Positions 19,384 to 28,831 of a stretch of DNA of 64,000 nucleotides are shown in pieces. The position numbers were made by a program, and so were the translations under genes. How positions within the stretch are numbered: position 1 is the first letter of the stretch; every line of letters begins with the position of its first letter. The notes beneath the pieces were generated by a model. It searched no databases. It was given only the letters and a program-made list of their open reading frames with translations, and was not told where the DNA came from. Source of the DNA: Robbsia betulipollinis (GTDB lineage Bacteria > Pseudomonadota > Gammaproteobacteria > Burkholderiales > Burkholderiaceae); assembly GCF_026624755.1 (NCBI RefSeq), contig NZ_JAPMXC010000010.1:267053-331052 (forward strand), written 5' to 3'.

Positions 19384-19728
19384 TCAGAAAATGACGTAGA
19401 TCTTGCGCATCGTTTCCTCCACCACCCACAGCCCCTCGGTATTCGCCTCGAAGAACAGCGTGTCGCCGGCGGTGAAATGGATCGTCTCCTCGCCGTCCGC
19501 GGTGAAATGGCCGCGCCCGGCGATCATGTGCATCACCTCGGCCTGCTTCACCGAGCGGCGATAGGTGCCCGCCGAGCACTCGAAGACGCCGGTATCGACG
19601 GCCTCGCTGCCCTTGATGACCTTTTGCACGCCGGACACGTGCACCGGCGGCGTGTCGGGCAATCCGGCGCTTCCCCAATCCTCCAGGTCCGTCAGATTGA
19701 CGCTTTGCTTGATTTGCTGAACCTTCAC
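19384..19728 (-). CDS. Small cupin-domain protein (DUF861/EutQ-like)
   Basis: A 114-residue single-domain cupin: VFECSAGTYRRSVKQAEVMHMIAGRGHFTADGE covers the first cupin motif, and FTAGDTLFFEANTEGLWVV the second. This is the Cupin_3/DUF861 type often found beside aldehyde dehydrogenases and amine or ureide catabolism genes. The GTG at 19728 is chosen because upstream sequence in the frame is the antisense of the aldehyde dehydrogenase end; GGGA stands about 9 bases upstream. It starts 31 bases after the gabD-like stop on the same strand, so it is probably cotranscribed. Function unknown, perhaps a metal-dependent isomerase or a ligand-binding accessory. Confidence 0.75.
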   Translation of the reverse strand: MKVQQIKQSVNLTDLEDWGSAGLPDTPPVHVSGVQKVIKGSEAVDTGVFECSAGTYRRSVKQAEVMHMIAGRGHFTADGEETIHFTAGDTLFFEANTEGLWVVEETMRKIYVIF

Positions 19729-19759
19729 GATAGATGTTCCCGGTAGAGGAGGGGCGTGT

Positions 19760-21232
19760 TCAATCCAGGCCGCCCTGGCACAGGTACTTGATCGACAGAT
19801 AGTCGTCGAGGCCGTATTTCGAGCCTTCGCGGCCGTAGCCCGATTCCTTGACGCCGCCGAAGGGTGCCGCTTCGCTCGCGAGCGCGCCTTCGTTGATGCC
19901 GACGATGCCGGCTTCCAGCGCGCGCGAGACACGGTCGATGCGCCGCAGGTCCTGGCTGTAGAAATACGAGGCCAGGCCGAACGCGGTGTCGTTGGCGGCC
20001 TGGATCGCTTCGGCTTCGTCGACGAAACGGAACAGCGGCACGACGGGTCCGAAGGTTTCCTCCTGGTTCAGCTCCATCGCGCTGGTGGCGTCGGCGAGGA
20101 CCGTGGGGGCGAAATAGTTCACGCCGAGTTCCGGCAGGCGCTTGCCGCCCGCCAGCACCCGCGCGCCGTGCGCGAGCGCATCGTCGACGTGGCGCGCGAT
20201 CTTGTCGATCGCGCGCGCGTTGATCATCGGGCCGATCTGCGCGGCGGGATCGGTCGCGGGCGCCACTTTCAGCGCGCTCACCCGTTCGCTCAGGAGTTTC
20301 CCGAATTGCTCGTAGACGCCGGCCTGTACGTACACGCGGTTCGGACAGACGCAGGTCTGGCCGCCGTTGCGGAACTTCGCGGCCAGCAGGCCGGTGACGG
20401 CCGCGTCCAGATCGGCGTCGTCGAACACGATGAAAGGCGCGTTGCCGCCCAGTTCCAGCGAGAGCTTTTTCAGCGTCGCCGCCGATTCGCGCGCCAGATA
20501 CTTGCCGACCGGGGTCGAGCCGGTGAAGGTGATCTTGCGCACCCGGCCGTCCGCCAGCCAGTCGCCCACCGCCGGCACGGTCTTCTCGCGCGACGCGGTG
20601 ATGATGTTCAGCGCGCCGGCCGGCACGCCCGCCTCGTGCGCGAGCATGACCAGCGCCAGCGCGGTCAGCGGCGTGTCCTCGGCGGGTTTGGCGACCACCG
20701 TGCAGCCGGCGGCCAGCGCCGGCGCGATCTTGCGGGCGATCATCGCCAGCGGGAAATTCCATGGCGTGATGGCCGCGACGACACCGATCGGCTCCTTCAC
20801 CGCCATCATCCGCTTGCCGCGCTGCTGCTGCGGAATGATGTCGCCGTAGATGCGCGTCGCCTCGTCGGCGAACCACGCGACGTAGGAGGCGCCATAGACG
20901 GTTTCGCCGCGGCCCTCGGCCAGCGGCTTGCCCTGTTCGAGCGAAATGAGCTGGCCGAGCGCGTCCTGGTTCGCCAGGATCAGCGCATTCCAGCGGTGCA
21001 GGATCGCGCCGCGCTCCTTGGGCAGCAGGTTGCGCCAGGCGGGCAACGCGCGTGCCGCGGCATCGGTCGCCGCGCGAGCGTCCGCGGCACCGCTGTCGGG
21101 CACCTCGACGAGGGTCTCGCCGGTCGCCGGGTTGGTAACCGCGAAGCGTGCGCCATCCTGCGCGTCGGTCCACTCACCCCCGATGAAATTCTGCGAACGG
21201 ATCAGGGACTTCAAATCAAAAACCTTGGACAT
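19760..21232 (-). CDS. gabD: NADP-type succinate-semialdehyde dehydrogenase
   Basis: A 490-residue aldehyde dehydrogenase closely following the GabD pattern: AVTNPATGE, the cofactor segment ITPWNFPLAMIARKIAPALAAG, catalytic Glu in LELGGNAPF, catalytic Cys294 in GGQTCVCPNR (the CxC pair is typical of GabD), and the C-terminal PFGGVKESGYGREGSKYG. It oxidises succinate semialdehyde to succinate in GABA and polyamine degradation. Downstream and on the same strand is a cupin gene; upstream, 43 bases away, is the tartrate/malate dehydrogenase gene, so the three may form one operon. A class III aminotransferase 3 kb upstream could supply the semialdehyde. Confidence 0.88.
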   Translation of the reverse strand: MSKVFDLKSLIRSQNFIGGEWTDAQDGARFAVTNPATGETLVEVPDSGAADARAATDAAARALPAWRNLLPKERGAILHRWNALILANQDALGQLISLEQGKPLAEGRGETVYGASYVAWFADEATRIYGDIIPQQQRGKRMMAVKEPIGVVAAITPWNFPLAMIARKIAPALAAGCTVVAKPAEDTPLTALALVMLAHEAGVPAGALNIITASREKTVPAVGDWLADGRVRKITFTGSTPVGKYLARESAATLKKLSLELGGNAPFIVFDDADLDAAVTGLLAAKFRNGGQTCVCPNRVYVQAGVYEQFGKLLSERVSALKVAPATDPAAQIGPMINARAIDKIARHVDDALAHGARVLAGGKRLPELGVNYFAPTVLADATSAMELNQEETFGPVVPLFRFVDEAEAIQAANDTAFGLASYFYSQDLRRIDRVSRALEAGIVGINEGALASEAAPFGGVKESGYGREGSKYGLDDYLSIKYLCQGGLD

Positions 21233-21275
21233 CGTGCAACTCCTTTCTGGCTTGCGCGGCGACGCCGCTGTTCGC

Positions 21276-22358
21276 TCACGCGGCGATGCGTCGAGCGATC
21301 GCCTGACCGACTTCCGTCGTGCCCGCCTTGCCGCCGAGGTCGCCCGTCAGCGGGCCTTCCTTCAACGCCGCCTGCACGGCCGCCAGCATCGCGTCGTGCG
21401 CCTCGCGCTCCACGCCCTGGCCGTTGCCGAGGAAGTCCAGCATCATGGCCGCGGACCAGATCATGGCGATCGGGTTGGCGATATTGCGCCCGGCGATGTC
21501 GGGCGCGGAACCGTGCACGGGTTCGAACAGCGACGGGAATTTGCGGTCCGGATTGAGATTGCCCGACGGTGCGAGACCGATCGTGCCGGTGCAGGCCGGG
21601 CCGAGATCGGAAAGAATATCACCGAACAGGTTGGTCGCCACCACCACGTCGAAACGGTCCGGCTGCAGCACGAAGCGCGCGCACAGGATGTCGATGTGCT
21701 GCTTGTCCCACTTCACGTCCGGATACAGCGCGGCGACTTCCGCTGCGCGCGCGTCCCACCAGGGCATGCTGATGCCGATGCCATTGCTTTTCGTCGCCAC
21801 CGTGATCTTCTTCTCGCGCTGCTGCGCGAGATCGAAGGCGAACTTCAGCACGCGCTCGGTGCCGTGGCGGGTAAAGACCGATTCCTGCAGGACGAACTCG
21901 CGCTCGGTCCCTTCGAACATGATGCCGCCCACCGACGAATACTCGCCCTCGGTGTTTTCGCGCACGATCATGAAGTCGATGTCGCCCGCCTTGCGGCCGG
22001 CGAGCGGCGACGGCACGCCCTCGAACAGCCGTGCCGGACGCAGATTGATGTACTGGTCGAATTCGCGCCGGAACTTCAGCAGCGAACCCCACAGCGAGAT
22101 GTGGTCGGGCACCTTTTCCGGCCAGCCCACCGCGCCGAACAGAATCGCGTCGGCACCGCCGATCTGCGCCTTCCAGTCGTCGGGCATCATCTTGCCGTGT
22201 TCGAGGTAGTAATCGCAGCTGGCCCAGTCGATGTGCTGGTATTCCAGCTCGATGCCGAAGCGCCGGCTCGCCGCGTCGAGGGCGCGCAGACCTTCGGGCA
22301 TCACTTCGACGCCGATGCCATCACCCGGGATGACGGCGATGCGATATTTCTTGCTCAT
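21276..22358 (-). CDS. Tartrate dehydrogenase / D-malate dehydrogenase (decarboxylating)
   Basis: A 360-residue member of the isocitrate/isopropylmalate dehydrogenase family, of the TtuC/DmlA branch: IAVIPGDGIGVEVMPEG, LRPARLFEGVPSPL, VRENTEGEYSSVGG, the TKSNG segment, metal-binding Asp in FGDILSDL, and EPVHGSAPDIAG. Length matches E. coli DmlA (361). It acts on D-malate, L- or meso-tartrate with NAD to give pyruvate, oxaloglycolate or glycerate. The ATG at 22358 has AAGGA 8 bases upstream; the longer frame to 22409 lacks this. A LysR gene is divergent, as is usual for dmlR-dmlA. Confidence 0.88.
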   Translation of the reverse strand: MSKKYRIAVIPGDGIGVEVMPEGLRALDAASRRFGIELEYQHIDWASCDYYLEHGKMMPDDWKAQIGGADAILFGAVGWPEKVPDHISLWGSLLKFRREFDQYINLRPARLFEGVPSPLAGRKAGDIDFMIVRENTEGEYSSVGGIMFEGTEREFVLQESVFTRHGTERVLKFAFDLAQQREKKITVATKSNGIGISMPWWDARAAEVAALYPDVKWDKQHIDILCARFVLQPDRFDVVVATNLFGDILSDLGPACTGTIGLAPSGNLNPDRKFPSLFEPVHGSAPDIAGRNIANPIAMIWSAAMMLDFLGNGQGVEREAHDAMLAAVQAALKEGPLTGDLGGKAGTTEVGQAIARRIAA

Positions 22359-22534
22359 GTCGTGGTTCCTTCCAGAGGCCTGCGTGTGGAGGGCGTCCGG
22401 GGCGCGCATGACGCGTCTCGAAGCCAGTGGGGGATAGTCTATTCCTGCTGGGCGAAGATAGAATGGTTGTTTTGGTTAATCCACTGAACACAATTCGTGA
22501 ACAATCCCGTCGCCCCTTCCGTCCCTGGCCTGCC

Positions 22535-23551
22535 ATGTCGTCCTCCGCGCTTCCGCCCGCTTTCCCGCCCGCTCTTCCCCCTGTGTCCCCCACCGCCCAT
22601 CCCGCGCCGCACGCCCGCGCGCCGCATATCGACGACCTGCGGGTATTCTGCGAAGTAGCGCGCCGGTGCAGCTTCAGCGCCGCGGCCGAGGCGCTGGCCG
22701 TGTCGCCTGCCTACGTCAGCAAGCGCGTGAATGTTCTGGAAGAGACGCTGGGCACGCGGCTGTTGTTTCGCTCGACGCGGCGCGTCGCGGTCACCGAGGC
22801 GGGCGAGCGCGTCTACGCGTGGGCGGAACGCATCCTCGACGACGTCGACCAGCTCGTCGAGGACGTCTCGACGACGCGCCGCGTGCCCCGGGGTACCGTG
22901 CGCATTTCGAGCAGTTTCGGTTTCGGCCGGCACATCGTCTCGCCGGCGCTGTCGCGCCTGACGGCGCAGTATCCGCAGCTGAGCGTGCGGCTCGACCTGT
23001 TCGACCGGCTGGTCGACGTCGCGGGTGAGGGGTTCGATCTGGATATCCGCATCGGCGACGACATCGCCTCGCACCTGATCGCCCGGCGGCTCGCGTCGAA
23101 CCACCGCGTGCTGTGCGCCGCGCCCGCCTATCTGGCGCGGCACGGCACGCCGCGCCAGTTGTCCGAGCTGTCCGGGCATGCCTGCCTCGCCATCAAGGAA
23201 CGCGATCATCCGTTCGGGCTGTGGCGGCTGCACGAGCGCGGCGAGGTGGTGTCGATCAAGGTCACCGGGCCGCTGTCGACCAACCATGGCGAGGTGGCGG
23301 TGCAATGGGCGCTCGACGGGCGGGGCATCGTGCTGCGCTCGGTGTGGGACGTCCAGCCATTGCTGGAGAGCGGCGCGCTGCTGCGCGTGCTGCCCGAGGT
23401 CTGGCAGCCGGCGAATGTGTGGGCGGTGTATCCGGCGCGCCTGGCGTCGTCGGCGAAGGTGCGGCTGTGCGTCGATTTCCTCGGCGAGGAGTTTGCGCAA
23501 TGGAACGTGACGCCGCCGCGCGGAGGCGCCACGGCGACCGGCGAGCCGTGA
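22535..23551 (+). CDS. LysR-family regulator (DmlR/TtdR-like)
   Basis: LysR-type activator with an N-terminal winged helix-turn-helix (DLRVFCEVARRCSFSAAAEAL, SPAYVSKRVNVLEETLG) and an effector-binding domain. The wording of the DNA-binding domain, with SPAYVSKR, is that of the DmlR/TtdR branch that controls malate and tartrate dehydrogenases. It is divergent from the tartrate/D-malate dehydrogenase gene with about 176 bases between starts, where it should bind. The start is uncertain: ATG at 22535 gives a Pro/Ala-rich leader of about 30 residues, while ATGs at 22427 and 22463 extend into the promoter region. Confidence 0.83.
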   Translation: MSSSALPPAFPPALPPVSPTAHPAPHARAPHIDDLRVFCEVARRCSFSAAAEALAVSPAYVSKRVNVLEETLGTRLLFRSTRRVAVTEAGERVYAWAERILDDVDQLVEDVSTTRRVPRGTVRISSSFGFGRHIVSPALSRLTAQYPQLSVRLDLFDRLVDVAGEGFDLDIRIGDDIASHLIARRLASNHRVLCAAPAYLARHGTPRQLSELSGHACLAIKERDHPFGLWRLHERGEVVSIKVTGPLSTNHGEVAVQWALDGRGIVLRSVWDVQPLLESGALLRVLPEVWQPANVWAVYPARLASSAKVRLCVDFLGEEFAQWNVTPPRGGATATGEP

Positions 23552-23565
23552 TCAGCGGCCAGTGA

Positions 23566-24060
23566 TCAATGATTCTGGGAAAACAGCGATTCGAGCGGGT
23601 AGTGGGTCTTCACGAACGGCGACTTGATGATCACGAAGCTGAAATATTTCTCGATGCCGATGTCGCGTTCGAGCAGACCTTCAATGATGCTCTGGTAATG
23701 GCTGACGCTGCGGGTGACGAACTTCAGCAGATAGTCGTAGCCGCCGCTGGCGAGATGGCATTCGACGATCTCGTCGATGTCGCGGATCGCCGCCACGAAT
23801 TTGGTGAAGTCCTCGCGCCGGTGGTCGGCGAGCGTCACTTCGGTGAAGACGGTCTGCACGTCGCCCAGCTTTTCGAGCTGGATCTGCGCGCCGTAACCGG
23901 CGATGAAGCCGGCTTTTTCAAGACGCTTGACGCGGATCAGGCAGGGGCTGGGGGACAGGCCGACTGCGTCGGCAAGCTCGACATTGGTGATGCGCCCCTT
24001 TTTTTGCAGCTGGGCCAGGATACGCAGGTCGATTCGGTCAAGCTTGCTGTCGCTACTCAT
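23566..24060 (-). CDS. Lrp/AsnC-family transcriptional regulator
   Basis: A 164-residue Lrp-type protein: helix-turn-helix LDRIDLRILAQLQKKGRITNVELADAVGLSPSPCLIRVKRLE, then a RAM ligand-binding domain with the GGYDYLLKF motif at about residue 108. It resembles Lrp-like regulators of amino-acid catabolism. It follows the aminotransferase gene on the same strand (169-base gap) and probably senses an amino acid or amine linked to that gene. Convergent with the LysR gene, 14 bases apart. Confidence 0.88.
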   Translation of the reverse strand: MSSDSKLDRIDLRILAQLQKKGRITNVELADAVGLSPSPCLIRVKRLEKAGFIAGYGAQIQLEKLGDVQTVFTEVTLADHRREDFTKFVAAIRDIDEIVECHLASGGYDYLLKFVTRSVSHYQSIIEGLLERDIGIEKYFSFVIIKSPFVKTHYPLESLFSQNH

Positions 24061-24229
24061 CTCTATGGTGTCGGTCCGGGCGGGTCGGGAAAGAAGGCCG
24101 CGCCCGGAGCCCTTCCTGCCGTCGCACCGCGGCCGGCGCCATGCAGCGTGCCTGAAGCACGAGGCGTCGGCAGGGCCGATGCGCGGTCGGGTCAGCGGCG
24201 GAAAGCAGCCGGAACGCGCATCGATCTTA

Positions 24230-25645
24230 TCATGCGGTGACGGCCGCCCTGGGCTCTTTCGTGCGCAGCGCCGCGCGGACTTCGGGCTGGTCGAGCACGT
24301 CGTCGAGCGTCTTCTTCAGGCGCGCGAACAACAGGTCGAATTCGTCGGCCGTGTAGCACAGCGCCGGCGCGAAGCCCAGGATGTTGTCGCCGAACGCGCG
24401 GAACACCAGGCGGTTCTGGTAGGCGGACGCCGCGATGCGTTCCGAGAGTTTCAGCGCCGGATCGAAGCCTTCCTTGCTGTCCTTGTCGGCCACGAGTTCC
24501 AGCGCGCCGAGCAGGCCGCGATGCCGCGAATCGCCAACCAGCGGATGCGCGAGCAGCGCGTCGAGCCCGGCGGCAAAGCGCGGACCCTGGGCGACGCCGT
24601 TCGCGAGCAACCCGCCTTCATGATACAGACGCATGACTTCGAGACCGATCGCGGCGCTGACCGGGTGCGCGGAGTAGGTGTGGCCGTGACCGACGATCGC
24701 GGTCGCGTCGCCATCGGCGATGCCTTGGTAGACGGCGTCGGACATCAGGACCGCGCCCATCGGCGCATAGCCGGAGGTCAGCCCCTTGGCCACCGTCATC
24801 AGGTCGGGCTCGACGCCTTCGGCCGCGCAGGCGAACAGCGGGCCGGTACGACCGAAGCCCGTGATGACCTCGTCGGCGACGAACAGGATGTCGAGCTTGC
24901 GGCACGCCTCGCGCATCGCCTTGAGCCAGCCGAACGGCGGCACGATCACGCCGCCGGAACCCTGGATCGGCTCGCAGAAAAAGGCGGCGACGTTCTCGGC
25001 GCCGAGTTCCGCGACCTTCGCCTCCAGCGCGCCGACCGACGCGGCGATCAGCGCCTGCGCGTCATTGCCGTGTGCGCTGCGGTAGGCATATGGCGAGGGC
25101 AGATGATGCTGGGTGGGCAGCGGCAGGTTGAAATTGCGATGGAAGGCCGGCAGCGCGGTCAGGCCGGCGCCGACCGACGAGGAGCCGTGATAGCCGCGCT
25201 GCAGCGCGATCATGTGCTTCTTCGCCGGGCGGCCGGTCGCATTGTAGTAATGCGTGATGAAGCGCAGCGCGGAATCCACCGCGTCGGAGCCGCCGAGCGT
25301 GAAATACACGTGCTGGAGGGAGGCGGGCGCGAGATCGACGAGCTTTTCCGCGAGTTCGATGGCCGGCGCCGAGCCGAAATGGAAATAGCCGGTGGCGTAG
25401 GGCAGGCGGGTCATCTGCTCGGTCGCCACCTTGACGATGCTGTCCTGGCCGTAACCGACGTTCACGCACCAGAGCCCGGAGAAGGCGTCGAGCAGTTCGT
25501 TGCCGTTCGCGTCGCGCAGGAAGGCGCCGTGGGCGGATTCGAGGACGGTGACGCCGCGCGCTTCATGCGCACGGTAGTTGATGACGGGGTGGATCAGGTG
25601 CTTGCGGTCGGACTCGATGAGCGTTTGGATCGGCAGGGTGGGCAT
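24230..25645 (-). CDS. Class III (omega) aminotransferase
   Basis: A 471-residue PLP-dependent class III aminotransferase. Features: LDAFSGLWCVNVGYG, YFHFGSAPAIELAEKL, GYHGSSSVGAGLT, the active-site segment LFVADEVITGFGRTG, PLP lysine Lys287 in TVAKGLTSGYAPMGAV, and HGHTYSAHPVSAAIGLE. The LWCVNVGYG motif is typical of omega-aminotransferases such as putrescine:pyruvate or beta-alanine:pyruvate transaminases (SpuC type). Together with the succinate-semialdehyde dehydrogenase, second aldehyde dehydrogenase and PuuB-like oxidase in this window it points to polyamine/GABA-type catabolism. The exact amine is not resolvable here. Confidence 0.87.
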   Translation of the reverse strand: MPTLPIQTLIESDRKHLIHPVINYRAHEARGVTVLESAHGAFLRDANGNELLDAFSGLWCVNVGYGQDSIVKVATEQMTRLPYATGYFHFGSAPAIELAEKLVDLAPASLQHVYFTLGGSDAVDSALRFITHYYNATGRPAKKHMIALQRGYHGSSSVGAGLTALPAFHRNFNLPLPTQHHLPSPYAYRSAHGNDAQALIAASVGALEAKVAELGAENVAAFFCEPIQGSGGVIVPPFGWLKAMREACRKLDILFVADEVITGFGRTGPLFACAAEGVEPDLMTVAKGLTSGYAPMGAVLMSDAVYQGIADGDATAIVGHGHTYSAHPVSAAIGLEVMRLYHEGGLLANGVAQGPRFAAGLDALLAHPLVGDSRHRGLLGALELVADKDSKEGFDPALKLSERIAASAYQNRLVFRAFGDNILGFAPALCYTADEFDLLFARLKKTLDDVLDQPEVRAALRTKEPRAAVTA

Positions 25646-25834
25646 GGTGGGTCTTCTCGTCGCGGAAGTGGGCTGCGGGGTGAGCGCGGGACTGAACGGG
25701 ATGGTGACTCCATACTACTGATTCCTTCCCCGTGCCTGTACCGCCAAAAAAAACCCGAAAGAGCGCGAGAATGGCGTTTTGCCCCGCGCATCCGGCATTT
25801 TCTGCTGCCGGCCCTTCCGGCCGGCGCCCCCCCC

Positions 25835-25860
25835 AAAAAATCTGACCCGGCACCGCCGGG
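25835..25860 (-). terminator. Rho-independent terminator of the GNAT gene
   Basis: On the minus strand, a perfect CCCGGC/GCCGGG stem with a 3-base loop (25846-25860) lies 4 bases after the GNAT stop and is followed within 5 bases by six T residues (25835-25840). A second GC-rich inverted repeat lies just beyond, at about 25806-25825. Confidence 0.82.
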
Positions 25861-25864
25861 GCGC

Positions 25865-26764
25865 TTACCCGAGCGCCTGGCTGATGATGCCGAACGCTTT
25901 CGGCGCCGCGGGCGCATTGGCATCGGCACCGGCCTCGCCCACCAGCGGGCCCGACGCTGCGCCGCGAACCATCTTCACGACGGTATCCACGCGCGGCATG
26001 CCGAGCCCTTCGAGCCATTGCGTCAGGCCGCTGTCGCCGGGCGTATCCATGCGCACGAAGACGCCTTCGTTCAGGGCCAGCCAATGGCTGATCAGCGCCT
26101 TCGCGCGGCTCGATCCGGGGGCATCCGGCGCCACCACCGGGCCGATCGTGAAACCCCGGCCGAAGCGGCGGAACAGCGCGAAGCCCAGCAGTTCGCCGTC
26201 GCGATCGAGTGCGATGCCGTCGGCGACGTCGAGCAGCAGCGGGAACAGCGCCTGGCGCTCGAGCCCGCACGCGCGCGAGGCGAGTTCCGCCAGCCGCGGC
26301 GCGTCGTTCGCGCCCAGCGGGCGCAGGCGTTCGCCGGGCGGCAGGGAGATCAGCGGCGGCTGGAACACGGTGCCCTGGTGCTGATCGACGGTGCCGACCG
26401 CGCGGAAACCCAGTTTCTCGTAAAGCGGCTTGCCGGCCGGCGTGGCATGCAGCAGGATGGCGCGGCCCTCCAGCGCGGCGATCAGCCGTTCCATCAATTG
26501 CCGGCCGATGCCCTGGCCCTGGTGGTCGGGCGAGACGATCACCATGCCCAGCGAGGCGCGATCGGCGCCATACCGCCAGGACAGCCCGGTACCGATCACC
26601 TCCCCGTCCCGCTCCGCCACGAAGCCCGTGCCGGCGGTTTCCAGCAGGCGCCAGTCGTCGGCGCGGTGCGGCCAGGCGACCTTGACGGACAAGGCATGCG
26701 CCGCGGGGATGTCGTCGGCGGTGAATGGGCGGTAAGAAATCGGACCGGCATGGGAACCAGGCAC
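25865..26764 (-). CDS. GNAT N-acetyltransferase with tandem domains
   Basis: A 299-residue protein with two acetyltransferase-like halves. The first (about 5-135) has the acetyl-CoA motif VIVSPDHQGQGIGRQLMERL and the LYEKLGFRAVG end. The second (about 145-285) is the Acetyltransf_18 type (LLGFALFRRFGRGFTIGPVVA, DTPGDSGLTQWLEGLGM, VKMVRG). The GTG at 26764 is chosen as start because CAGGAG lies 7 bases upstream; extension to 26950 gives non-protein-like residues. Cotranscription with the downstream aminotransferase is unlikely because a strong terminator separates them. Substrate unknown. Confidence 0.82.
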   Translation of the reverse strand: MPGSHAGPISYRPFTADDIPAAHALSVKVAWPHRADDWRLLETAGTGFVAERDGEVIGTGLSWRYGADRASLGMVIVSPDHQGQGIGRQLMERLIAALEGRAILLHATPAGKPLYEKLGFRAVGTVDQHQGTVFQPPLISLPPGERLRPLGANDAPRLAELASRACGLERQALFPLLLDVADGIALDRDGELLGFALFRRFGRGFTIGPVVAPDAPGSSRAKALISHWLALNEGVFVRMDTPGDSGLTQWLEGLGMPRVDTVVKMVRGAASGPLVGEAGADANAPAAPKAFGIISQALG

Positions 26765-27110
26765 GGCGTACTCCTGTAAAGGCGTGAAAAACGAACCAGC
26801 AAGCGGGAAAGCAGGCGTTTGTCCGTGGAAGGGGACGCTACCGGCACTCTGGCAGCGGTGGACGGCGATGACTAGGACGATCTTTCTATCTCGCGGGGGG
26901 CTGCCCGCAAACGGGGAAATCGATGCAAAACACGGCGTCGAAAACGACATTACGCGTGCGATCTGCCGAATCGGGTTTTTTATCGGCGCAATATGCGGCG
27001 CCCGCGGGCATACGATTCCGGTATGGGTTTTTCAGCGGCATTTCCGACCGATGCCGCGCTCGATTTTTCCACGCCGCCGGCCGGTGCCGGAGCGATACAG
27101 GGGACGCGTC
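26765..27110. other. Divergent promoter region between GNAT and aldehyde dehydrogenase genes
   Basis: About 346 bases with no supported gene. It should hold promoters for both flanking genes. AT-richer sequence at about 26960-27000 (ggttttttatcggcgcaat) is a plausible place. No strong operator palindrome was noticed. Confidence 0.4.
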
Positions 27111-28631
27111 ATGGACAGTTTCGACCCGAAGGGGATCACGGTGCGCAGCGGCCATTTCATCGGCGGGGAGTATGTCGCGGAACATGCCCATGAGGGGTCG
27201 CGGCGCATCGATGTGTCGCGCCCTTCGGACGGCGTCGTCTACGCGTCCGTGCCGCTCGCCGACGCGGCGCTGGTCGACCGCGCGGTGGAAAACGCCTGGC
27301 AGGCGTTTCGCACCAGCGGCTGGGCGACGATGGCGCCGCGCGAGCGCGCGCGGATCCTGCGCCGCTTCGCGGACCTGATCGCCGCCGACGTCGCCACGCT
27401 CGCTCCGCTCGAGGCGCTCGGCTCCACGCGCCCGGTGCGCGACGCGGCGGCGTGGGACGTGCCCTTCACCGCCGAAGGCATTCGCTTCTACGCGGAATTC
27501 GCCGACAAGGTGGGCGGCGACGTGGCCGCGACCGACCACGATCACCTGGGCATGACGATCGCCGAGCCATACGGCGTGATCGGCGCGATCGCGCCCTGGA
27601 ACTTCCCGCTGGTGATGGCGTCCTGGAAAATCGCGCCGGCGCTCGCCGCCGGCAACGCGGTGGTGCTCAAGCCCTCGGAAATGACGCCGTTCTCGATCCT
27701 GCGTCTGGCCGAACTCGCGATCCAGGCGGGCGTGCCGGCCGGCATCCTGAATATCGTCCAGGGCGACGGCCAGGTCACGGGCGACGCGCTGGTGCGGCAT
27801 CCCCGCATCAGCAAGGTCACCTTCACCGGCTCGACGCGCACCGGCGCATCGATCATGGCGGCGTGCGCGCAGTCGGGCACCAAGCCGGTGACGCTGGAGC
27901 TGGGCGGCAAGAGTCCGCAGATCGTGTTCGCCGACGCGCCGCGTCTGGACGACGTCGCGCGCCGCATCGCCGGCGCGATCTCCGGCAACGCCGGCCAGGT
28001 CTGCGTCGCGGGCTCGCGCCTGCTGGTCGAGCGGCCCCTCGTCGACGCGCTCGCCGACCGGATCCAGGCGGCCTTCAAGGATCTGCGCCCCGGCGCGACC
28101 TGGGCTGCCGGAACGACGCTCTCGCCGATCATCTCCGAGCCGCAGGCGGCGCGCATCGACGCGATCATCGGCCGCAGCGTGGCCGCGGGCGCGACGCTGC
28201 GCTATGGCGGCCATCGCGCCGTCGTGGCCGGCCACGACGGCGCGACGCGCGGCGTATCGACGCGCGGCGCCTTCTACATGCCGACGATCCTGACCGATGT
28301 CACCGCGCAATCCGAAGCGGTGCGGGAAGAGGTGTTCGGCCCGGTACTGACGCTGCAGGCGTTCGATAGCGAGGACGAGGCGCTGGCGCTGGCGCAGCAT
28401 CCCGATTACGGCCTCGCCGCCGGCGTGCACACCGCCGATCTCGGCCGGGCGCTGCGCCTGGTACGCGGTCTGGAAGCCGGCACGGTCTGGGTGAACCGGT
28501 ACGGCCGCACGTCCGATTTCATGATCCCGACCGGCGGCTACAAGCGTTCGGGCATCGGCAAGGACCTGGGCCGTCAGGCCTACGAGGCCAATCTGCGGTT
28601 CAAGAGCGTACTGATCGACATCCGCCCCTGA
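27111..28631 (+). CDS. NAD-dependent aldehyde dehydrogenase
   Basis: A 506-residue aldehyde dehydrogenase. Motifs: IAPWNFPLVMASWKIAPALAAGNAVVLKPSE, catalytic Glu in LELGGKSPQIVF, catalytic Cys298 in NAGQVCVAGSR, and the C-terminal GGYKRSGIGKDLGRQAYE. The overall pattern resembles PuuC/AldH-type enzymes for gamma-glutamyl-gamma-aminobutyraldehyde and related aminoaldehydes, but a betaine-aldehyde-type substrate is also possible. The ATG at 27111 has AGGGGA 9 bases upstream. It leads a run of plus-strand genes for amine-type catabolism and is divergent from the GNAT gene. Confidence 0.86.
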   Translation: MDSFDPKGITVRSGHFIGGEYVAEHAHEGSRRIDVSRPSDGVVYASVPLADAALVDRAVENAWQAFRTSGWATMAPRERARILRRFADLIAADVATLAPLEALGSTRPVRDAAAWDVPFTAEGIRFYAEFADKVGGDVAATDHDHLGMTIAEPYGVIGAIAPWNFPLVMASWKIAPALAAGNAVVLKPSEMTPFSILRLAELAIQAGVPAGILNIVQGDGQVTGDALVRHPRISKVTFTGSTRTGASIMAACAQSGTKPVTLELGGKSPQIVFADAPRLDDVARRIAGAISGNAGQVCVAGSRLLVERPLVDALADRIQAAFKDLRPGATWAAGTTLSPIISEPQAARIDAIIGRSVAAGATLRYGGHRAVVAGHDGATRGVSTRGAFYMPTILTDVTAQSEAVREEVFGPVLTLQAFDSEDEALALAQHPDYGLAAGVHTADLGRALRLVRGLEAGTVWVNRYGRTSDFMIPTGGYKRSGIGKDLGRQAYEANLRFKSVLIDIRP

Positions 28632-28831
28632 CGGCGGCAACCGCAGAGTGTGCTGCGCGGGCCCCTCAAAACGCCGCTTTTTGCGTGCTTCGCGGGCCCG
28701 ATTCAGGAACATCGAAGTTTTTTGCGCTGGTTAAATCTTTCCTACCGGCTTCATCATTGGCCTCGCTCTTACCGACGCGGCCGTTCGACATTGCACGCGC
28801 AAGCGCTTATCCACAGGACGCTACTGACACC

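Noticed and set aside
28650..28720. Direct CGCGGGCCC repeats between aldehyde dehydrogenase and HAD genes as an attachment site
   Set aside because: Only 9 bases, GC-rich, and no mobile-element gene nearby.
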